Source of the DNA: Paenibacillus piscarius
GTDB lineage: Bacteria > Bacillota > Bacilli > Paenibacillales > Paenibacillaceae
Direction: 5' to 3'
Length of the DNA: 64,000 bases
Assembly (NCBI RefSeq): GCF_022234545.1
Contig: NZ_JAIEUI010000006.1
Coordinates: 248,001 to 312,000, forward strand
Positions 37,201 through 45,213 of this stretch are shown here, piece by piece. Below the pieces are notes generated by a model. It searched no databases. It was not told the DNA's origin and saw only the letters and a program-made list of their open reading frames with translations. The translations under genes were made by a program, and so were the position numbers. The first letter of the stretch is position 1; the number at the start of each line of letters is the position of its first letter.

Positions 37201-37363
37201 GTGCAGCCACTACCGGATCCGTCGTAGCCGGCCCCGATTCCTCTGCCGCAGCGCTCCCTCCCCACTGAGGCAGCATGAGCAGGATCGCGAGGCTTAGCAA
37301 CAGTGCTTTAACGCTTGTTCTGGACCACTTCTGTTCTTTCCGGGCAAAATTAACCGCTTTCAT
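34244..37363 (-). CDS. Secreted multidomain GH43 arabinanase/xylosidase-type enzyme
   Basis: A 1039-residue secreted protein. A signal peptide (about 1-41, ending SAAA) is followed by a GH43 five-bladed propeller (about 55-385). Candidate catalytic acids are Asp in GADPWVY, Asp in RWAIDGTV and Glu in INEGPQI. Next come a carbohydrate-binding beta-sandwich (about 390-510), two Big_2-type Ig repeats (about 515-680), a further Ig-like domain (about 690-765), a FIVAR-like helical domain (about 770-840) and a LamG-like C-terminal domain (about 850-1039). It probably cuts arabinan or arabinoxylan outside the cell. The start follows AAGGAG. A cre-like site lies 98 bases upstream. Confidence 0.88.
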   Translation of the reverse strand: MKAVNFARKEQKWSRTSVKALLLSLAILLMLPQWGGSAAAEESGPATTDPVVAAQGGTNVTDFYNVIMQTGADPWVYKHTDGYYYNTFVNPSGVMVRRSKTITGIEAGERSLAWSPVPGTMYSSNVWAPEMHYLKDTDGQYKWYIYFAADNGTNANHRMYVLENASADPMSGSWTFKGKITDATDRWAIDGTVLTIGNQHYFIWSGWEETDGSFQNLYIARMSNPWTISSQRVLLSTPEYDWETSPGKINEGPQITIKGNKINLVYSANGSWTDSYSLGLITASTSADLMNPASWTKRNQPLFSSANGVYGPGHHSIVTSPDGTEDWIIYHSARWPGSGWTRNVRAQKFSWNADNTPNLGEPVNPNSPITIPSGEPARIRYEAEQALLVQDPAGTSSPAVRHEPSASGGMKITNLANTYDHAQFNVNVPEAGFYTLSVRNSNGSANAGEATHILSVNGGPGASMNIVYSGANRWGASTSKIYLQQGDNVLRFFKGNNLADIDSLDLSRLNTSELLFGAPGYTLGLNEARSLPLYSVTGTTYSAVTAGVVLSSSNTNVAVIQSGNVVKATGAGSATITATYNGKTATAAVNVKADSKTVQSLALTGPEPVLISGQTSSPLRATALYNNYEVQDVTGSAQYTSSNPGVAAIDPATHTVNALQPGTALITASSGGKQATYSITVIAASDAVQVTTTLKTPSGVVPALPDVVDAVYQNQPQQAQVVSGERDGLDFSTIGTVQIPVILKIGSQEFASTISVEVVPGYGLDEIVNQLRSKLANNSYPLGSGAGNYSAAKYADFVAAVDQAEVLAGNAELTQAQFNAALTALEEAETALLNSLNTTQNGITYKAYRDFSGDTAGKYPYGITTQDLTNGATAVVREEGGNKFLRLTTTNVSGKANLFLPYLGEVSAAGNQRIVIEYRVRLNSNFQYANGAMVRNDSGTSNYSMVTAFDSGKILVQNGGSNKVKVRDFSLNTWYAIKMVANWDAKTYSVYINNETAPAATDFAFRHTGGNSLTGQLFGVDGYANASIDFDDFKVRVTE

Positions 37364-37460
37364 TTTTTCATCTCCTTCTCGTAGGAATGATGACTCGGTC
37401 TAGCGTCCTCATAATACCTTCCGCGCCGGATTAAAAAAATGGACGATCTTAAAATGTTTT

Positions 37461-37474
37461 TGTAACCGTTTTAG
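37461..37474. promoter_or_regulatory. Candidate cre site upstream of GH43 gene
   Basis: TGTAACCGTTTTAG matches the first twelve positions of the cre consensus TGWAANCGNTNWCA. It lies about 98 bases before the GH43 start, where catabolite repression of a polysaccharide-degrading gene would be expected. Confidence 0.45.
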
Positions 37475-37524
37475 TTGTAAATACTGCCAGTATGATCGCG
37501 AGCGCAGGCCCAGGCCCGGAAATA

Positions 37525-37586
37525 AATAATTGGATACCTGGTAAACAAACAATTGGTTACTTGGAAAACAAATAATTGGATAAACG
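37525..37586 (+). repeat. 23 bp tandem triplicate
   Basis: Three head-to-tail units begin at 37525, 37548 and 37571. They share AAYAATTGGWTA and a TGGnAAACA tail; the third is cut short after TAAACG, where it merges into copy C of the dyad element. Confidence 0.8.
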
Positions 37587-37757
37587 TAGCTTAATTTCTC
37601 GACTTCTGATCATTGCGGGGAAACAAGTGGAAAAAGAGCAACTGTTGCTCAAGGATTCGGGTACTTTAAGTAAATAGCGCTTGAATAAGTGTCGTTTATC
37701 CAACTGCTGCGCCCAGGCGGGCCGTATCTCCATCAGCAGGCGGACTAAATCCAACTG
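37571..37757 (-). repeat. Dyad intergenic element, copy C (open 65-codon frame)
   Basis: On the minus strand it begins CAGTTGGATTTAG and ends CTACGTTTATCCAATT. Its CAGTTGGA boxes are 51 bp apart (plus-strand TCCAACTG at 37699 and 37750), and its inverted boxes at 37576 and 37627 are also 51 bp apart. A 65-codon frame beginning TTG (37754 to 37557) aligns without gaps to the one at 50286-50483; shared residues include D2, L6-L7, Q17-L18, K20, H22-L23, C39, F41-S42, C44, K55, R57-L58-S59 and Y61-L62. Confidence 0.8.
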
Positions 37758-37805
37758 CTCCCCCTTCCATCAACTGTTTCCCCATCCGCTTCCCCCTCCC
37801 TCCAC

Positions 37806-37840
37806 AGCAAACAAGGCATCTCCCGATAAACGGAGATGCC
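37806..37840 (-). terminator. Terminator after the second histidine kinase
   Basis: GGCATCTCC pairs perfectly with GGAGATGCC (minus-strand order) around an eight-base loop and is followed by TTGTTTGCT. It lies 11 bases past the kinase stop. Confidence 0.75.
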
Positions 37841-37851
37841 CCATTCCACAC

Positions 37852-39684
37852 TCACTTGCTATTCCCGTTTCCGCCCCCCGGCAGCTTCGGAATCTTCACA
37901 TTCACCGTCGTCCCGTAGTCCAAGCGGCTGTCAACGGTGAGGCCGTAGCCTTCTCCGAACAGATGCCGGAGCCGGTTATGAATATTCAGCAGCCCGATGC
38001 CCTGCGCTGTCGGATTGGCCGCATCACATCGCTCTGCGTTGTCTGTTCCGAGCTTGGCCTGAAGCGCAGCCAGCTCCTCCGGCTCCATGCCTCTCCCCGT
38101 ATCTGTAATGCAGAAGCATACATCGCCATGTTCATCCAGGCTTCCGGTCACCAGGAGCCATCCGCCCTGATCCATCCGCTCCAGTCCATGATAGACCGAG
38201 TTCTCCACAATCGGCTGGAGGATCATTTTGGGGGTCTCCAAATCTAACAGCTGCTCCTCCACATCCAGCGCCAGGTTAAACTTGTTCTCATAACGGATCT
38301 GGATGATCTTCATGTAGGCCTGAATGCAGTCCACTTCCTCGCGGATCTGCACCAGATTATCCTTTTTGATGCTGTAGCGGAAGATCTTTGACATGCAGTA
38401 CGTAATCTGGGCTATCTCCCGGCTGCCGTACTCCAGTCCGATGCTGCTGATACAATTCAGGGTGTTATAGAGGAAGTGAGGATTGATCTGGCTCTGCAGG
38501 GCGGCGAATTCCGCCTGCTTCTGGCCCAGCTCGGATTCATATAACCGGGCCTGGGTATCGATCATCTCTTTGGCCATCTCCTCCATCTCATCCATCATCC
38601 GGTTGATGTCGCGTGCCAGCAGGCCTACTTCATTGGTGAACCGTACCTTGATGCGGAAGCCCATGTCCCGCCGCGCCACCCTCTTCATATCCATGACCAG
38701 TCCCATCAGCGGACGCGTCAGATTATGCATGAAGAAGCTGCCTGTAATAATCATACTCACAATAATACCAAGGCCCACCATAATGCTGACCTTGCGCATC
38801 GGGGTCATGTCAGCCGTCAGCTCCTGCACCGGAATCATGCTGACCACCCGCCAGCCGTCGGCCTGCTCCAGCCCCTTGACCTGGACGAGGATATCCTCTC
38901 CGTCAATAGTGGCCTTCACACCCTCAAGCAGATTATCCTTATTCCTGGACAATACATCCTGAAGCAACGTTCCCCGGGCATCGGAGTTGGTGGAGGCAAT
39001 GACCTCATCCCGGTTATTCACAATGTACAGGGTGGAGTTCCGCGTCAGCTCGGTATTCTCCACCAGCCCCTGCATTTTGTCTATATTGACCATGACCGTA
39101 CAGTACCCTGTAATTTGCGAGAAATGGACGCCGCCAATATTCTCAATAATCGGTTCTATATAGAAGAACTGTTCCGTTCCCGTTCTCCCGTCTTTCAGAA
39201 TGGTGGTGAACCGCCCCTTCTCCCGCAGCGAAGGGTCCTGCTTATATTCACGGATAAAGCTCTCATACTGGTTGATGAAAAAAATATCGCCGCTCGACGA
39301 CTCCAGACTATAAATCCGTCTTCCTGCGATATCATTGATGACAATTCCGCTTACATAGGAATTAAAGGACCTCATGTAATCCATGAGATCCAGGGCATAG
39401 GGCCCGCTGTCGAACGCTCTTTTGTAATCATCGCTCACGACAGAGAACTCCTGGATCAGCTTGCTGTTAACCGCAATACTGGTGCTGATCCGGATATCAT
39501 TGAACACCGAGTCGATCTTGCGGCGGGTCTGCTCAATCATCTGGTTGCTGTAGGTGACCGCCCGCTTCTGCGTCAGATTCGAGAAGCTGTAGAAGAAATA
39601 GAATTCCATGACCATGAATATCATGATCGAGCACACGATGAACAGCCATAGCTGATGCTTCAGTTTCACCCTGCTGCTCTTCAT
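37852..39684 (-). CDS. Membrane sensor histidine kinase (YesM-like)
   Basis: A 610-residue kinase. Transmembrane helices near 11-34 and 298-320 flank a Cache-type extracellular sensor. HAMP follows at about 321-375, then SQINPHFLYN with His403, then the ATPase domain with VENSVYHG and DTGRGMEPEE. Its ATG overlaps the response regulator stop by four bases. It belongs to the operon of permeases, binding protein and regulator (37852-44809), so it likely detects the sugar handled by that importer. Confidence 0.9.
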   Translation of the reverse strand: MKSSRVKLKHQLWLFIVCSIMIFMVMEFYFFYSFSNLTQKRAVTYSNQMIEQTRRKIDSVFNDIRISTSIAVNSKLIQEFSVVSDDYKRAFDSGPYALDLMDYMRSFNSYVSGIVINDIAGRRIYSLESSSGDIFFINQYESFIREYKQDPSLREKGRFTTILKDGRTGTEQFFYIEPIIENIGGVHFSQITGYCTVMVNIDKMQGLVENTELTRNSTLYIVNNRDEVIASTNSDARGTLLQDVLSRNKDNLLEGVKATIDGEDILVQVKGLEQADGWRVVSMIPVQELTADMTPMRKVSIMVGLGIIVSMIITGSFFMHNLTRPLMGLVMDMKRVARRDMGFRIKVRFTNEVGLLARDINRMMDEMEEMAKEMIDTQARLYESELGQKQAEFAALQSQINPHFLYNTLNCISSIGLEYGSREIAQITYCMSKIFRYSIKKDNLVQIREEVDCIQAYMKIIQIRYENKFNLALDVEEQLLDLETPKMILQPIVENSVYHGLERMDQGGWLLVTGSLDEHGDVCFCITDTGRGMEPEELAALQAKLGTDNAERCDAANPTAQGIGLLNIHNRLRHLFGEGYGLTVDSRLDYGTTVNVKIPKLPGGGNGNSK

Positions 39685-41138
39685 GGCCGGGCGCTCCGCT
39701 CAGCTTCGCTTTTTCTGAATTTGGCCGGGGTCATCCCTGAGTGCTTCTTGAACACTTTATTGAAATAGTAGTAATCCACGTATCCGGACTTGACGGCAAT
39801 CTCCTCGATGGACAGATCTGTCCGTGTCAGGAGCTCCCGCGCCTTGCCGATCCTCAGCTCGGCCACATACTCAGAGAAGGTCTTGCCCAGATTCTTCCGG
39901 AACAGCTGGCAGCAGTATACCTGATTGATGAAGAATTGGACCGACAGCTCCTTCAGATACAGCTTCTGCTCATAATTCCGGTCGATATAAGCGAGCATCC
40001 GGTTGAAGCAGGAGAGAATATCCCCCTCCTGTAAGGCCCGGCTGTTCCCTTCGCGGATGACGCCCAGCACATCATGCAGGTAGCTGCACAGCGACTCCAG
40101 GTCCTCGAACCGCTCCTTCAGCTCGGCATAATTCAGGAACTCCAGCTCCATATCCTTCAGTTCTGCAGAATAGGCATTAATCAGAAGGCCGACCGCCTGA
40201 TTCCATAAGTAGACGACCTCGCTCATCCCCAGCCGGTGAAGCCGGAAATATTCCGGCAGTCCGGCAGTGTAGGCATCAATGCTGTCATATTGATTCTCGT
40301 GAACGATGCTGTACAGATCATCGATGCAGGGCTTAACCAGATGGAGTCTGGGTTCATAATGGACGGTTCCGCAAATATCCGCAATGAACACCTGGGAGGC
40401 GGCTTGCTCTGCTTCCTTAATCAGCTTGCCGATCTGCTTCAGCCCGCTGGTGATGCTGCTGATGCCCAAGACATAAGGAAGGTCCGGGCTGTCAACCGGC
40501 CACTCTTCGAGTTCCAGACCGGCCTTCTGCCCGCAAACCAGCACAACCAGCAGTGTATTGGCTCCAGTCTCAATCTCCAGCGTCTGAACCGCCTGCCCTT
40601 CCAGCTTCAGCTGCTCGGTGATCTTCGGCCTGTCCTCTTCATAATTAACCGCAAGCACGCGGAACCAGCCCGCATCCGAGCCTGAAGGCAGGTAACGCCT
40701 GATTTCCTCCTCATCTGCTGAGGTAAGCGCATCCAGCAGAAGATGATTGCGGGCGGCGCTTCTCTGCGAGGAATGCAGGGCGAGCTTCGCCAGGAACGTA
40801 TCAGCCATATCCACATCCAGCGGCTTCAGGAAGTAATCCAGCGCCCCGAAGCGCAGCGCTTCCTGGGCATACTCGAATTCCGCATAACCGCTGATAATGA
40901 CGAATTCCGTGCTGAGTCCCCGTGCCTTGGCAAGCTTCATCAGCTCCAGGCCGGAGATGTCCGGCATACGGATATCGGTAAATACAAGGTCTGGCTCCTC
41001 TGACAGAATAGCCTCCCAGGCCTGATGCGCACTCGTGAACTGTCCTGTGATTTCAAAGCCATACCGTTCCCAGTCAAAGGCGTTGCAGATTCCCTTAATC
41101 GCCCACGACTCATCATCTACAATCATGACCTTGTACAT
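39681..41138 (-). CDS. Response regulator with AraC domain (YesN-like)
   Basis: A 485-residue regulator. The receiver (1-125) has DDE at 8-10, phospho-acceptor Asp55 in FTDIRMPD, and Lys in FLKPLD. A central region of about 240 residues of unknown fold follows. The C-terminal AraC domain (about 385-480) has INQVYCCQLFRKNLGKTFSEYV and VDYYYFNKVFKKHSGMTPAKF. It should control the neighbouring transporter and possibly the GH43/GH127 operon. Confidence 0.9.
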   Translation of the reverse strand: MYKVMIVDDESWAIKGICNAFDWERYGFEITGQFTSAHQAWEAILSEEPDLVFTDIRMPDISGLELMKLAKARGLSTEFVIISGYAEFEYAQEALRFGALDYFLKPLDVDMADTFLAKLALHSSQRSAARNHLLLDALTSADEEEIRRYLPSGSDAGWFRVLAVNYEEDRPKITEQLKLEGQAVQTLEIETGANTLLVVLVCGQKAGLELEEWPVDSPDLPYVLGISSITSGLKQIGKLIKEAEQAASQVFIADICGTVHYEPRLHLVKPCIDDLYSIVHENQYDSIDAYTAGLPEYFRLHRLGMSEVVYLWNQAVGLLINAYSAELKDMELEFLNYAELKERFEDLESLCSYLHDVLGVIREGNSRALQEGDILSCFNRMLAYIDRNYEQKLYLKELSVQFFINQVYCCQLFRKNLGKTFSEYVAELRIGKARELLTRTDLSIEEIAVKSGYVDYYYFNKVFKKHSGMTPAKFRKSEAERSARP

Positions 41139-41183
41139 GGGTCTCCTCCTGAGGCTGTGGATTCTTCTGATGTTTACACAAAG

Positions 41184-41234
41184 GAAATGCGGATAAACCA
41201 GGCCAATGAACAGCCAGTGGTTTATCCGTATTTC
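41184..41234 (-). terminator. Strong hairpin between binding protein and regulator genes
   Basis: TACGGATAAACCA pairs with TGGTTTATCCGCA with one mismatch around a loop of about 17 bases; flanking GAAAT/ATTTC extends it. There is no clean T run, so it may attenuate or stabilise the transporter mRNA end rather than fully terminate, letting less mRNA reach the regulator genes. Confidence 0.55.
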
Positions 41235-41239
41235 AGGTG

Positions 41240-42844
41240 TTACTTCTTATTCGCCGTGACTTCCCTGTAGTTCTTCACGTTCTCTTCCTGAACCGCTTTG
41301 CCGCCGGCATCCATGTATTCTTTGACCAGCTTATCGTACAAGGCATCGAATTCGGACGCCTTGGCCACGATCAGACGGTCAATCATCTGCTTGTTCATGT
41401 CGCCAAGCGTCTTGCCGTACTTGATATTAGCTTCGTTAGGAACCCCGTAATAGAAGGAGGAATAACCGTCTGTCGTGTTGATTTTGTAGGATTCCATCGC
41501 GAGGGACTCATACTGCTTATCCCCGGAGGCCAGAGCTGCGGCATAGGTTTTGACGTTCTTCTCCGTGTCGCCCAGCTCAGCGCCGTTAACAATCACGGTA
41601 TAATCCATATTCAGATTACTTGTCATCATGTTCTCGCCGGTCTGTGAAATCCCCTGCGGGATCCCATCTTTCATGGTATGGTTAACGCCTTCTTCACCGA
41701 ACTGCAGGAAGAACATCACTTCCGGGTCCGCCATCCAGTTCAGATATTTGATCGCCAGCTCAGCGTTTTTGCTGCTTTTAGGAATGAAGGAGAATATGCC
41801 ATTCTCATTATATACCTCTTTGATATATTTGCCTTCGGCATTTTTGAAGGTATCAATCGGAATATAGTTGGCGTCCGGCGCATTTTGCTTCAGCGGTTCA
41901 CGGATCTTCTGGGTCATCGGATAATCCCAGTTGGCGGCATAGAAGCCTACCTTGCCGTTGGTAACATCAGCATCCGCCTGCTTGGTTGTTTTGTCCAAGG
42001 CAAAGTCAGGGCTGATCAGCTTCTCATTATAGAGCTTGTTCAGCCATTTGTAAGCATCTTTGTTGCCCGGCTTCAGCCAGTTGGGGGTGGTGACGAATTC
42101 CTCCTCTGACATCTCGCCCCAGAAGGATTGAACCAGGTTGCCGAAGGTGTAGTTCATGCCTGCCGCTGCTGTTGCCCACGGAATGACGCCGTTCACGTTG
42201 CCCGGGTTCTTGTCGCGGAAGGCCACCAGCGTATTGTACAGCTCATCTCTATTGGTTGGGACCGGCATCCCCAGCTTGTCGAGCCAATCCTTGCGGATGA
42301 ACATCCCGTTCCAGGCGAGCAGGGTACGTTTACCCGGAATGGATACCTGTTTATCTTTATATTTGCCGTATGCGAGCACGTTCTCCCCGAGATAAGCCTT
42401 CAGTTGCTGGCCGTGAGTATCCAGCAGCTCGTCAAGCGTGTAAAGACCGTCGCTTTTGGCAAAACGGGTAACCAGCGTCCCGTCATAGGTGAAGGAGATA
42501 TCCGGAGCCTGGCCCGCAGCCATTAATACGTTCAGCTTATCGACCTCTTGCGACCGGGGGACAGGTACATATTCCACAATGGCGTTATTCGGCTTGCCGA
42601 AATGCTCATTAACGTATTTAGTCCAGGTATTATTATTCAGGTCCGGCTGGCCCTGTACCCCCCGGTCGAATACCTCTACGGTCAGTTTGGCAGGAGGATC
42701 AGAAGGAGACTTTGCTGCATTTGACGATCCCGGCGCGGCTGGCTCTTTGCTCTCTTTATCATTGCCGCCGCAGCCTGCTGCAACGCCGGCCAGCAGCACG
42801 GTGCTGCACAGTACAGCCGATACTTTCTTGATGCCTGTCTTCAC
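41240..42844 (-). CDS. Extracellular sugar-binding lipoprotein (LplA-like)
   Basis: A 534-residue large solute-binding protein with a lipobox VAAGC near residue 25 and a Ser/Pro/Asp-rich linker. The GTG at 42844 is favoured because AAAGGGTGG lies six bases before it; the ATG at 42862 lacks a usable site. The size and the preceding LplB/LplC-type permeases mark the oligosaccharide importer subfamily often controlled by YesM/YesN systems. With GH43 and GH127-like genes nearby, an arabino- or xylo-oligosaccharide is the likely ligand, by inference. Confidence 0.88.
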   Translation of the reverse strand: MKTGIKKVSAVLCSTVLLAGVAAGCGGNDKESKEPAAPGSSNAAKSPSDPPAKLTVEVFDRGVQGQPDLNNNTWTKYVNEHFGKPNNAIVEYVPVPRSQEVDKLNVLMAAGQAPDISFTYDGTLVTRFAKSDGLYTLDELLDTHGQQLKAYLGENVLAYGKYKDKQVSIPGKRTLLAWNGMFIRKDWLDKLGMPVPTNRDELYNTLVAFRDKNPGNVNGVIPWATAAAGMNYTFGNLVQSFWGEMSEEEFVTTPNWLKPGNKDAYKWLNKLYNEKLISPDFALDKTTKQADADVTNGKVGFYAANWDYPMTQKIREPLKQNAPDANYIPIDTFKNAEGKYIKEVYNENGIFSFIPKSSKNAELAIKYLNWMADPEVMFFLQFGEEGVNHTMKDGIPQGISQTGENMMTSNLNMDYTVIVNGAELGDTEKNVKTYAAALASGDKQYESLAMESYKINTTDGYSSFYYGVPNEANIKYGKTLGDMNKQMIDRLIVAKASEFDALYDKLVKEYMDAGGKAVQEENVKNYREVTANKK

Positions 42845-42959
42845 GGTATACCACCCTTTCATCCCTTATCATGATAGTAATCCAGATTATAGCTTCCTTG
42901 CCCCGGCAGCTTCAACTTCCGCCGCTCCGGCCTCCCCCCTTCCGCAGAGTATACCTGCT

Positions 42960-43865
42960 TTAGCCCTTGATCGCGCCCGTCATTACACCGTCTACGAAGT
43001 ACTTTTGCAGCTTGGGGTAGATCAGCAGAATCGGAATGGTAGTGAACATGACGCTTGCAGCCTTAAGCGACTCCGGCACAATGAAAGCGCCTGCGCCGCC
43101 CTCACCGCCCTGCTGGCTGTCCAGCTGCTGGTTGGCTGAGATGATCTGATACAGCTTGAGCTGCATGGGATAGAGTTCTTTTTTGGTAATATAGAATAAG
43201 GCATCCTGGAATCCGTTCCACCGGTCTACGGCATAGAAGAGGCTTAAGGTGGCAATCGAAGGCAGTGAGAGCGGCAGTACAATCCGCAGAAGAATCCCCA
43301 GATCCGAGCACCCGTCGATGGCCGCCGATTCCTCCAGGCTCTCCGGAAGAGAGCTGAAGAAGGTTTTCAGGATAATCAGGTTGAACACGCTCATTGCGCC
43401 CGGCAGCACCAGACTCCAGACCGTATCCATCATCCCCAGATTCTTGATCAGAATATAGGAAGGAATCAGACCGCCGCTGAAATACATGGTGAAGACGAGA
43501 GCGGACAGCAGGAAGTTTCTGCCCCACAGCCGCTTTTTGGTTAATGGATACGCTGCACAGATTGTCAGGAACATACATACCACGGTATAAAAAATCGTCA
43601 GGACAATACTGTAGCCCAGCGTATACAGCATATCAACATCAGTCAGAATCGTCTTATACGTCTCTGTAGTAAAGCCTACCGGCCACAATCCTACCTTTTG
43701 CGCGATAATCGCTTCGTTGGAGCTGAAGGAAAGCGCTATCATATATAGGAATGGAACGATGCACGTGAACGACAAAGCTACAATAAACACTATTATGGCG
43801 ATGTCTGCCACACTTGTTTTCCGGCCAATCCTTCTGGTTCGTATCGTATCTGTAACTTTCACCAT
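42960..43865 (-). CDS. ABC transporter permease (LplC/YtcP-like)
   Basis: A 301-residue membrane protein with about six helices and the EAA loop EESAAIDGCSDLGI followed by VLPLSLP. The C-terminal KYFVDGVMTGAIKG is typical of this subfamily. Its start overlaps the end of the first permease gene by seven bases. It forms the importer channel together with the protein at 43859-44809. Confidence 0.9.
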   Translation of the reverse strand: MVKVTDTIRTRRIGRKTSVADIAIIVFIVALSFTCIVPFLYMIALSFSSNEAIIAQKVGLWPVGFTTETYKTILTDVDMLYTLGYSIVLTIFYTVVCMFLTICAAYPLTKKRLWGRNFLLSALVFTMYFSGGLIPSYILIKNLGMMDTVWSLVLPGAMSVFNLIILKTFFSSLPESLEESAAIDGCSDLGILLRIVLPLSLPSIATLSLFYAVDRWNGFQDALFYITKKELYPMQLKLYQIISANQQLDSQQGGEGGAGAFIVPESLKAASVMFTTIPILLIYPKLQKYFVDGVMTGAIKG

Positions 43866-44809
43866 ATCCCATCCTCACCTAATTTCTTCGCCACAAAGTT
43901 GGCACCGACCAGCAGGATCAGACCTACCACGGACTGGAACAGCCCGACGGCCGTAGCCTGGGAGAAGTCTCCCGAGCTGATTCCCACTCTGTACACGAAG
44001 GTACTGATGACATCGGAATATTCGCTGACCAGTGAATTCCCCATGACAAAGGGGCGGTCGAACCCGATTGAGACCATTCTGCCAATCTGGAGAATCAACA
44101 GGATGTTAATCGTAGATTTGATGCCGGGGAGGGTGATATGCCACATTTTACGGATTCTGCTGCAGCCGTCCATATCAGACGCTTCATACAGCTCCTTGTT
44201 GATGCCTGTAATGGCCGCCAGATAAATGATCGTTCCCCATCCGATGTTCTGCCAGACGCCTACGGAAATGTAAGTGACCAGCCATGGAACCCGTTGTGAC
44301 AGAAATTCAATCTTCGCCAGCCCCAGACTATCCAGGAAGTGATTGACCATCCCGCCGTTCGAGAACATCAGGTAGACGATCCCGCCGATGATGACCCAGG
44401 ACATGAAGTGCGGCAGATAGAGCACGGTCTGGGTCACTTTTTTGAATCTGGCCATCCGGACCTCGTTCAGCAGAATCGCGAGAATAATCGGGGCCGGGAA
44501 GCCTGCCACTAAGTCCAGAACATTCAGGACCAGCGTATTTTTAAGGGCACGGTAGAAGCTGTCCTGTTCAAAAATAAACCGGAACACATCGAGTCCGACC
44601 CATTCGCTTCCACTCGTCCCCTGAAAAATATTGTAGTCCTGAAACGCCATCACCAAGCCATAAATTGGAGCATATTTAAAAATGGCAATGTACAGGAGCG
44701 GCAGCAGCAAAAGGATGTAGAGTATCGCATCTCTCCTGATCCTGAGCCAAAAGGTGTGTTTGCGTGCTAATCCGATTTGATCTTGCTGACTGTTTAAAAC
44801 CGCTTTCAT
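43859..44809 (-). CDS. ABC transporter permease (LplB-like)
   Basis: A 316-residue membrane protein with an N-terminal cytosolic segment, about six helices and the EAA loop YEASDMDGCSRIRKMWHITLP. The ATG at 44809 is chosen because GGGATGG lies five bases upstream; an ATG three codons earlier has none. It is the first gene of the importer/regulator operon. A cre-like site at 44882-44895 precedes it. Confidence 0.9.
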   Translation of the reverse strand: MKAVLNSQQDQIGLARKHTFWLRIRRDAILYILLLLPLLYIAIFKYAPIYGLVMAFQDYNIFQGTSGSEWVGLDVFRFIFEQDSFYRALKNTLVLNVLDLVAGFPAPIILAILLNEVRMARFKKVTQTVLYLPHFMSWVIIGGIVYLMFSNGGMVNHFLDSLGLAKIEFLSQRVPWLVTYISVGVWQNIGWGTIIYLAAITGINKELYEASDMDGCSRIRKMWHITLPGIKSTINILLILQIGRMVSIGFDRPFVMGNSLVSEYSDVISTFVYRVGISSGDFSQATAVGLFQSVVGLILLVGANFVAKKLGEDGIW

Positions 44810-44881
44810 TTCTACCATCCCTTCGGCTGTATTAAGGAGCTCTCTTGTTCTTCATTATAGCTACCCGGGGAAATATAAAAA

Positions 44882-44895
44882 TGTAATCGCTTAAA
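44882..44895. promoter_or_regulatory. Candidate cre site upstream of permease operon
   Basis: TGTAATCGCTTAAA matches the cre consensus TGWAANCGNTNWCA at 13 of 14 positions. It lies about 73 bases before the first permease start and just past the ger operon terminator. Confidence 0.5.
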
Positions 44896-44912
44896 TGAAT
44901 TTGGTAATAACT

Positions 44913-44941
44913 TAAAAGACAGCCCCGAGAAGGAGCTGCCT
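44913..44941 (-). terminator. Terminator of the ger operon
   Basis: AGGCAGCTCC pairs with GGGGCTGTCT (two G-T pairs) around a four-base loop on the minus strand, followed by TTTTAAG. It sits just past the small membrane protein gene. Confidence 0.8.
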
Positions 44942-44947
44942 TAGGCT

Positions 44948-45166
44948 TCATTTCATGATCAGATCGATCTTGCCGAATACCAGCTTCACCAGCTCGGTGG
45001 GACCCGGCAGGCCTGGCTGAATGAATAGAAGAATGGTTAGCCCCGCCGTCATCAGAGTGATGCCTGCTGCAACCCGTCTCGCCTTCTTGCTTTTGGTGTC
45101 CCGGAATTCAATAATGATGATCGCCGCAGACAGCAGCAGAATGCCCAGGATCATTGCTATCTTCAT
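44948..45166 (-). CDS. Small two-helix membrane protein of the ger operon
   Basis: A 72-residue protein from ATG 45166 (AAGGA upstream; an in-frame GTG nine bases earlier is less well placed). Helix 1 (about 3-19) and helix 2 (about 33-53) are joined by a short basic loop (RDTKSKKARR), and a polar tail follows. It lies 47 bases after the GerC gene and before the operon terminator, so it is probably co-transcribed with the germinant receptor genes. Some receptor operons carry a fourth small membrane subunit that tunes germination; I infer but cannot prove that role. Confidence 0.65.
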   Translation of the reverse strand: MKIAMILGILLLSAAIIIIEFRDTKSKKARRVAAGITLMTAGLTILLFIQPGLPGPTELVKLVFGKIDLIMK

Positions 45167-45213
45167 GCTTCCCACATCCTTGTCTGGTTGCCGGAGCTCA
45201 GGCGTCTATCCGG

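Larger units (their letters stand above)
37364..37851. other. Gene-free region upstream of the GH43 gene
   Basis: No gene is confidently supported. It contains the GH43 promoter zone with a cre-like site (37461-37474), a 23 bp tandem triplet (37525-37586), copy C of the dyad element (37571-37757) and the kinase terminator (37806-37840). Confidence 0.7.

Noticed and set aside
37557..37754. A 65-codon minus-strand frame as a protein-coding gene
   Set aside because: No ribosome site is visible, it begins with TTG, and it coincides with a repeat element whose third copy is full of stops. It is kept as a repeat, with the coding option listed as a finding.
41184..41234. A riboswitch or regulatory RNA upstream of the response regulator
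   Set aside because: Only one simple hairpin is visible, with no conserved aptamer sequence; an mRNA-end or partial terminator role is simpler.
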